DNA from: Bacillota bacterium
Lineage (GTDB): Bacteria; Bacillota; Clostridia; Peptostreptococcales; Anaerovoracaceae
Length of the DNA stretch: 6,550 bases
Direction of reading: 5' to 3'
NCBI GenBank assembly: GCA_017621195.1
Contig: JAGATO010000061.1
Span: forward strand, 1 to 6,550
Part shown: piece after piece, positions 6,014 through 6,550 of the stretch
Numbering within the stretch: the first letter of the stretch is position 1
Layout: the number at the start of each line of letters is the position of its first letter
Notes under the pieces: model-generated
Seen by the model: the letters and a program-made list of their open reading frames with translations, nothing else
What the model was told of the DNA's origin: nothing
Databases searched by the model: none
Program-made: the position numbers and the translations under genes

Positions 6014-6550
6014 AGGATTTCAGCTCCTCCTTCATAATATTCAGTGCAATGTCCGGCTCATACTGGCTCAACAGGCCCATGGCGGACAGAATATACTGCT
6101 TATCTACCAGAACCTCCGCTCTCTGAGGCTTCAGGGAAGCGGGGTCTGCCATATCGTACAGCGCGTGGGCTGCGATCTTGTCTACGTTGTCCGTGTGGAT
6201 CAGGGAACCGCCGGTGATGACGATCTTATCCACTCGGCTCAGGTCCTTTCCTGTCTGGGCATAGGCCTCGCCGATGGGGGTGTATACCTTTTCCAACGTA
6301 CCGGCGTGGCGCGTTACTCCTACCTTGATCGCCATGGAGGCAAGAGCAAAGTCGAGACGCAGCAGCTCGTCGGTGGTGGGCAGTGTATCGGTGTGGGTCG
6401 TGATCTGCTCCATCAGCTGGGTCGCCCGCTCTTCGCTGAGCTCCGCCATCCGGCAGATCGTCGCCAGTCCGGCAGCTTCCACGATGCCGTTGGCACTGTA
6501 CCGCATTCCGATATCCCCTTCCACCGTGCGCTTGGCAAAGGGCTCCGGAA
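5997..6550 (-). CDS. glmL: Glutamate mutase reactivating factor GlmL (MutL), C-terminal part
   Basis: This is the 3' end of a gene that enters the window from base 6550; 183 C-terminal residues and a TAA stop are present. The reading frame is open to the window edge and begins EPFAKRTVEGDIGMRYSAN, which I recognise as the KRTVEGD-GMR segment of MutL/GlmL. A later ITGGSLIH segment fits an ATP-binding turn of the ASKHA fold (actin/Hsp70-like). Members of this family are cytoplasmic ATPases that exchange damaged cobalamin on adenosylcobalamin-dependent glutamate mutase; full-length proteins are about 460 residues. The GTG at 6524 is an internal valine codon within this conserved stretch and not the start. 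The last 17 nt overlap the glmE start, and the coding sequence for the MKEEL residues carries the glmE ribosome-binding site, so the two are probably translationally coupled. Identity is firm from both motif and neighbours; the N-terminal domain cannot be judged. Confidence 0.93.
   Translation of the reverse strand, partial: PEPFAKRTVEGDIGMRYSANGIVEAAGLATICRMAELSEERATQLMEQITTHTDTLPTTDELLRLDFALASMAIKVGVTRHAGTLEKVYTPIGEAYAQTGKDLSRVDKIVITGGSLIHTDNVDKIAAHALYDMADPASLKPQRAEVLVDKQYILSAMGLLSQYEPDIALNIMKEELKSYGIAE
6024..6032 (-). promoter_or_regulatory. Ribosome-binding site of glmE, inside glmL
   Basis: AAGGAGGAG lies 10 nt upstream of the glmE ATG at 6013 and inside the last codons of glmL. It supports that start and indicates that glmE translation is coupled to passage of ribosomes through the end of glmL. 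Confidence 0.8.

Noticed and set aside
6522..6524. GTG as a start codon for a short 175-aa gene
   Set aside because: The frame continues open to the window edge and the GTG is a valine inside the conserved KRTVEGD segment of GlmL.

Overview
The window is a compact, single-strand metabolic operon. Every supported gene lies on the minus strand, so transcription runs from high to low coordinates. Gene content, strong GGAGG-type ribosome-binding sites, short overlaps and moderately high GC suggest an amino-acid-fermenting anaerobe of the Clostridia (Bacillota). No genus can be named from the sequence.

Layout in transcription order: the 3' end of glmL (6550-5997, reactivating factor of glutamate mutase); glmE (6013-4559, catalytic subunit of glutamate mutase); a 124-nt spacer with a GC-rich hairpin and a CAA-rich tract; mal (4434-3193, methylaspartate ammonia-lyase); a strong intrinsic terminator (3179-3142); citG (start probably 3106, end 2186, prosthetic-group precursor synthesis); citD (2189-1917, acyl carrier protein); citE (1914-1048, lyase beta subunit); and the 5' part of citF (1046 to beyond base 1, CoA-transferase alpha subunit). 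Apart from the 124-nt spacer and the mal-citG junction, the genes overlap or sit 1-2 nt apart.

Together these genes encode most of the methylaspartate (mesaconate) pathway of glutamate fermentation. GlmE, with the cobalamin subunit GlmS expected upstream outside the window, converts L-glutamate to (2S,3S)-3-methylaspartate, and GlmL reactivates that enzyme. Mal removes ammonia to give mesaconate. A mesaconase, not in this window, would hydrate mesaconate to (S)-citramalate. The CitD/E/F complex would then cleave citramalate to acetate and pyruvate. CitG supplies the precursor of the CitD prosthetic group. The lyase genes look like citrate lyase by family, but their position suggests that they encode citramalate lyase.

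I see no mobile element, CRISPR array, RNA gene or undescribed system. The points most worth attention are the intrinsic terminator between mal and citG, which overlaps a possible upstream citG start codon 11 nt after the mal stop, the short CitF N-terminus, and the unusual glmE-mal spacer.
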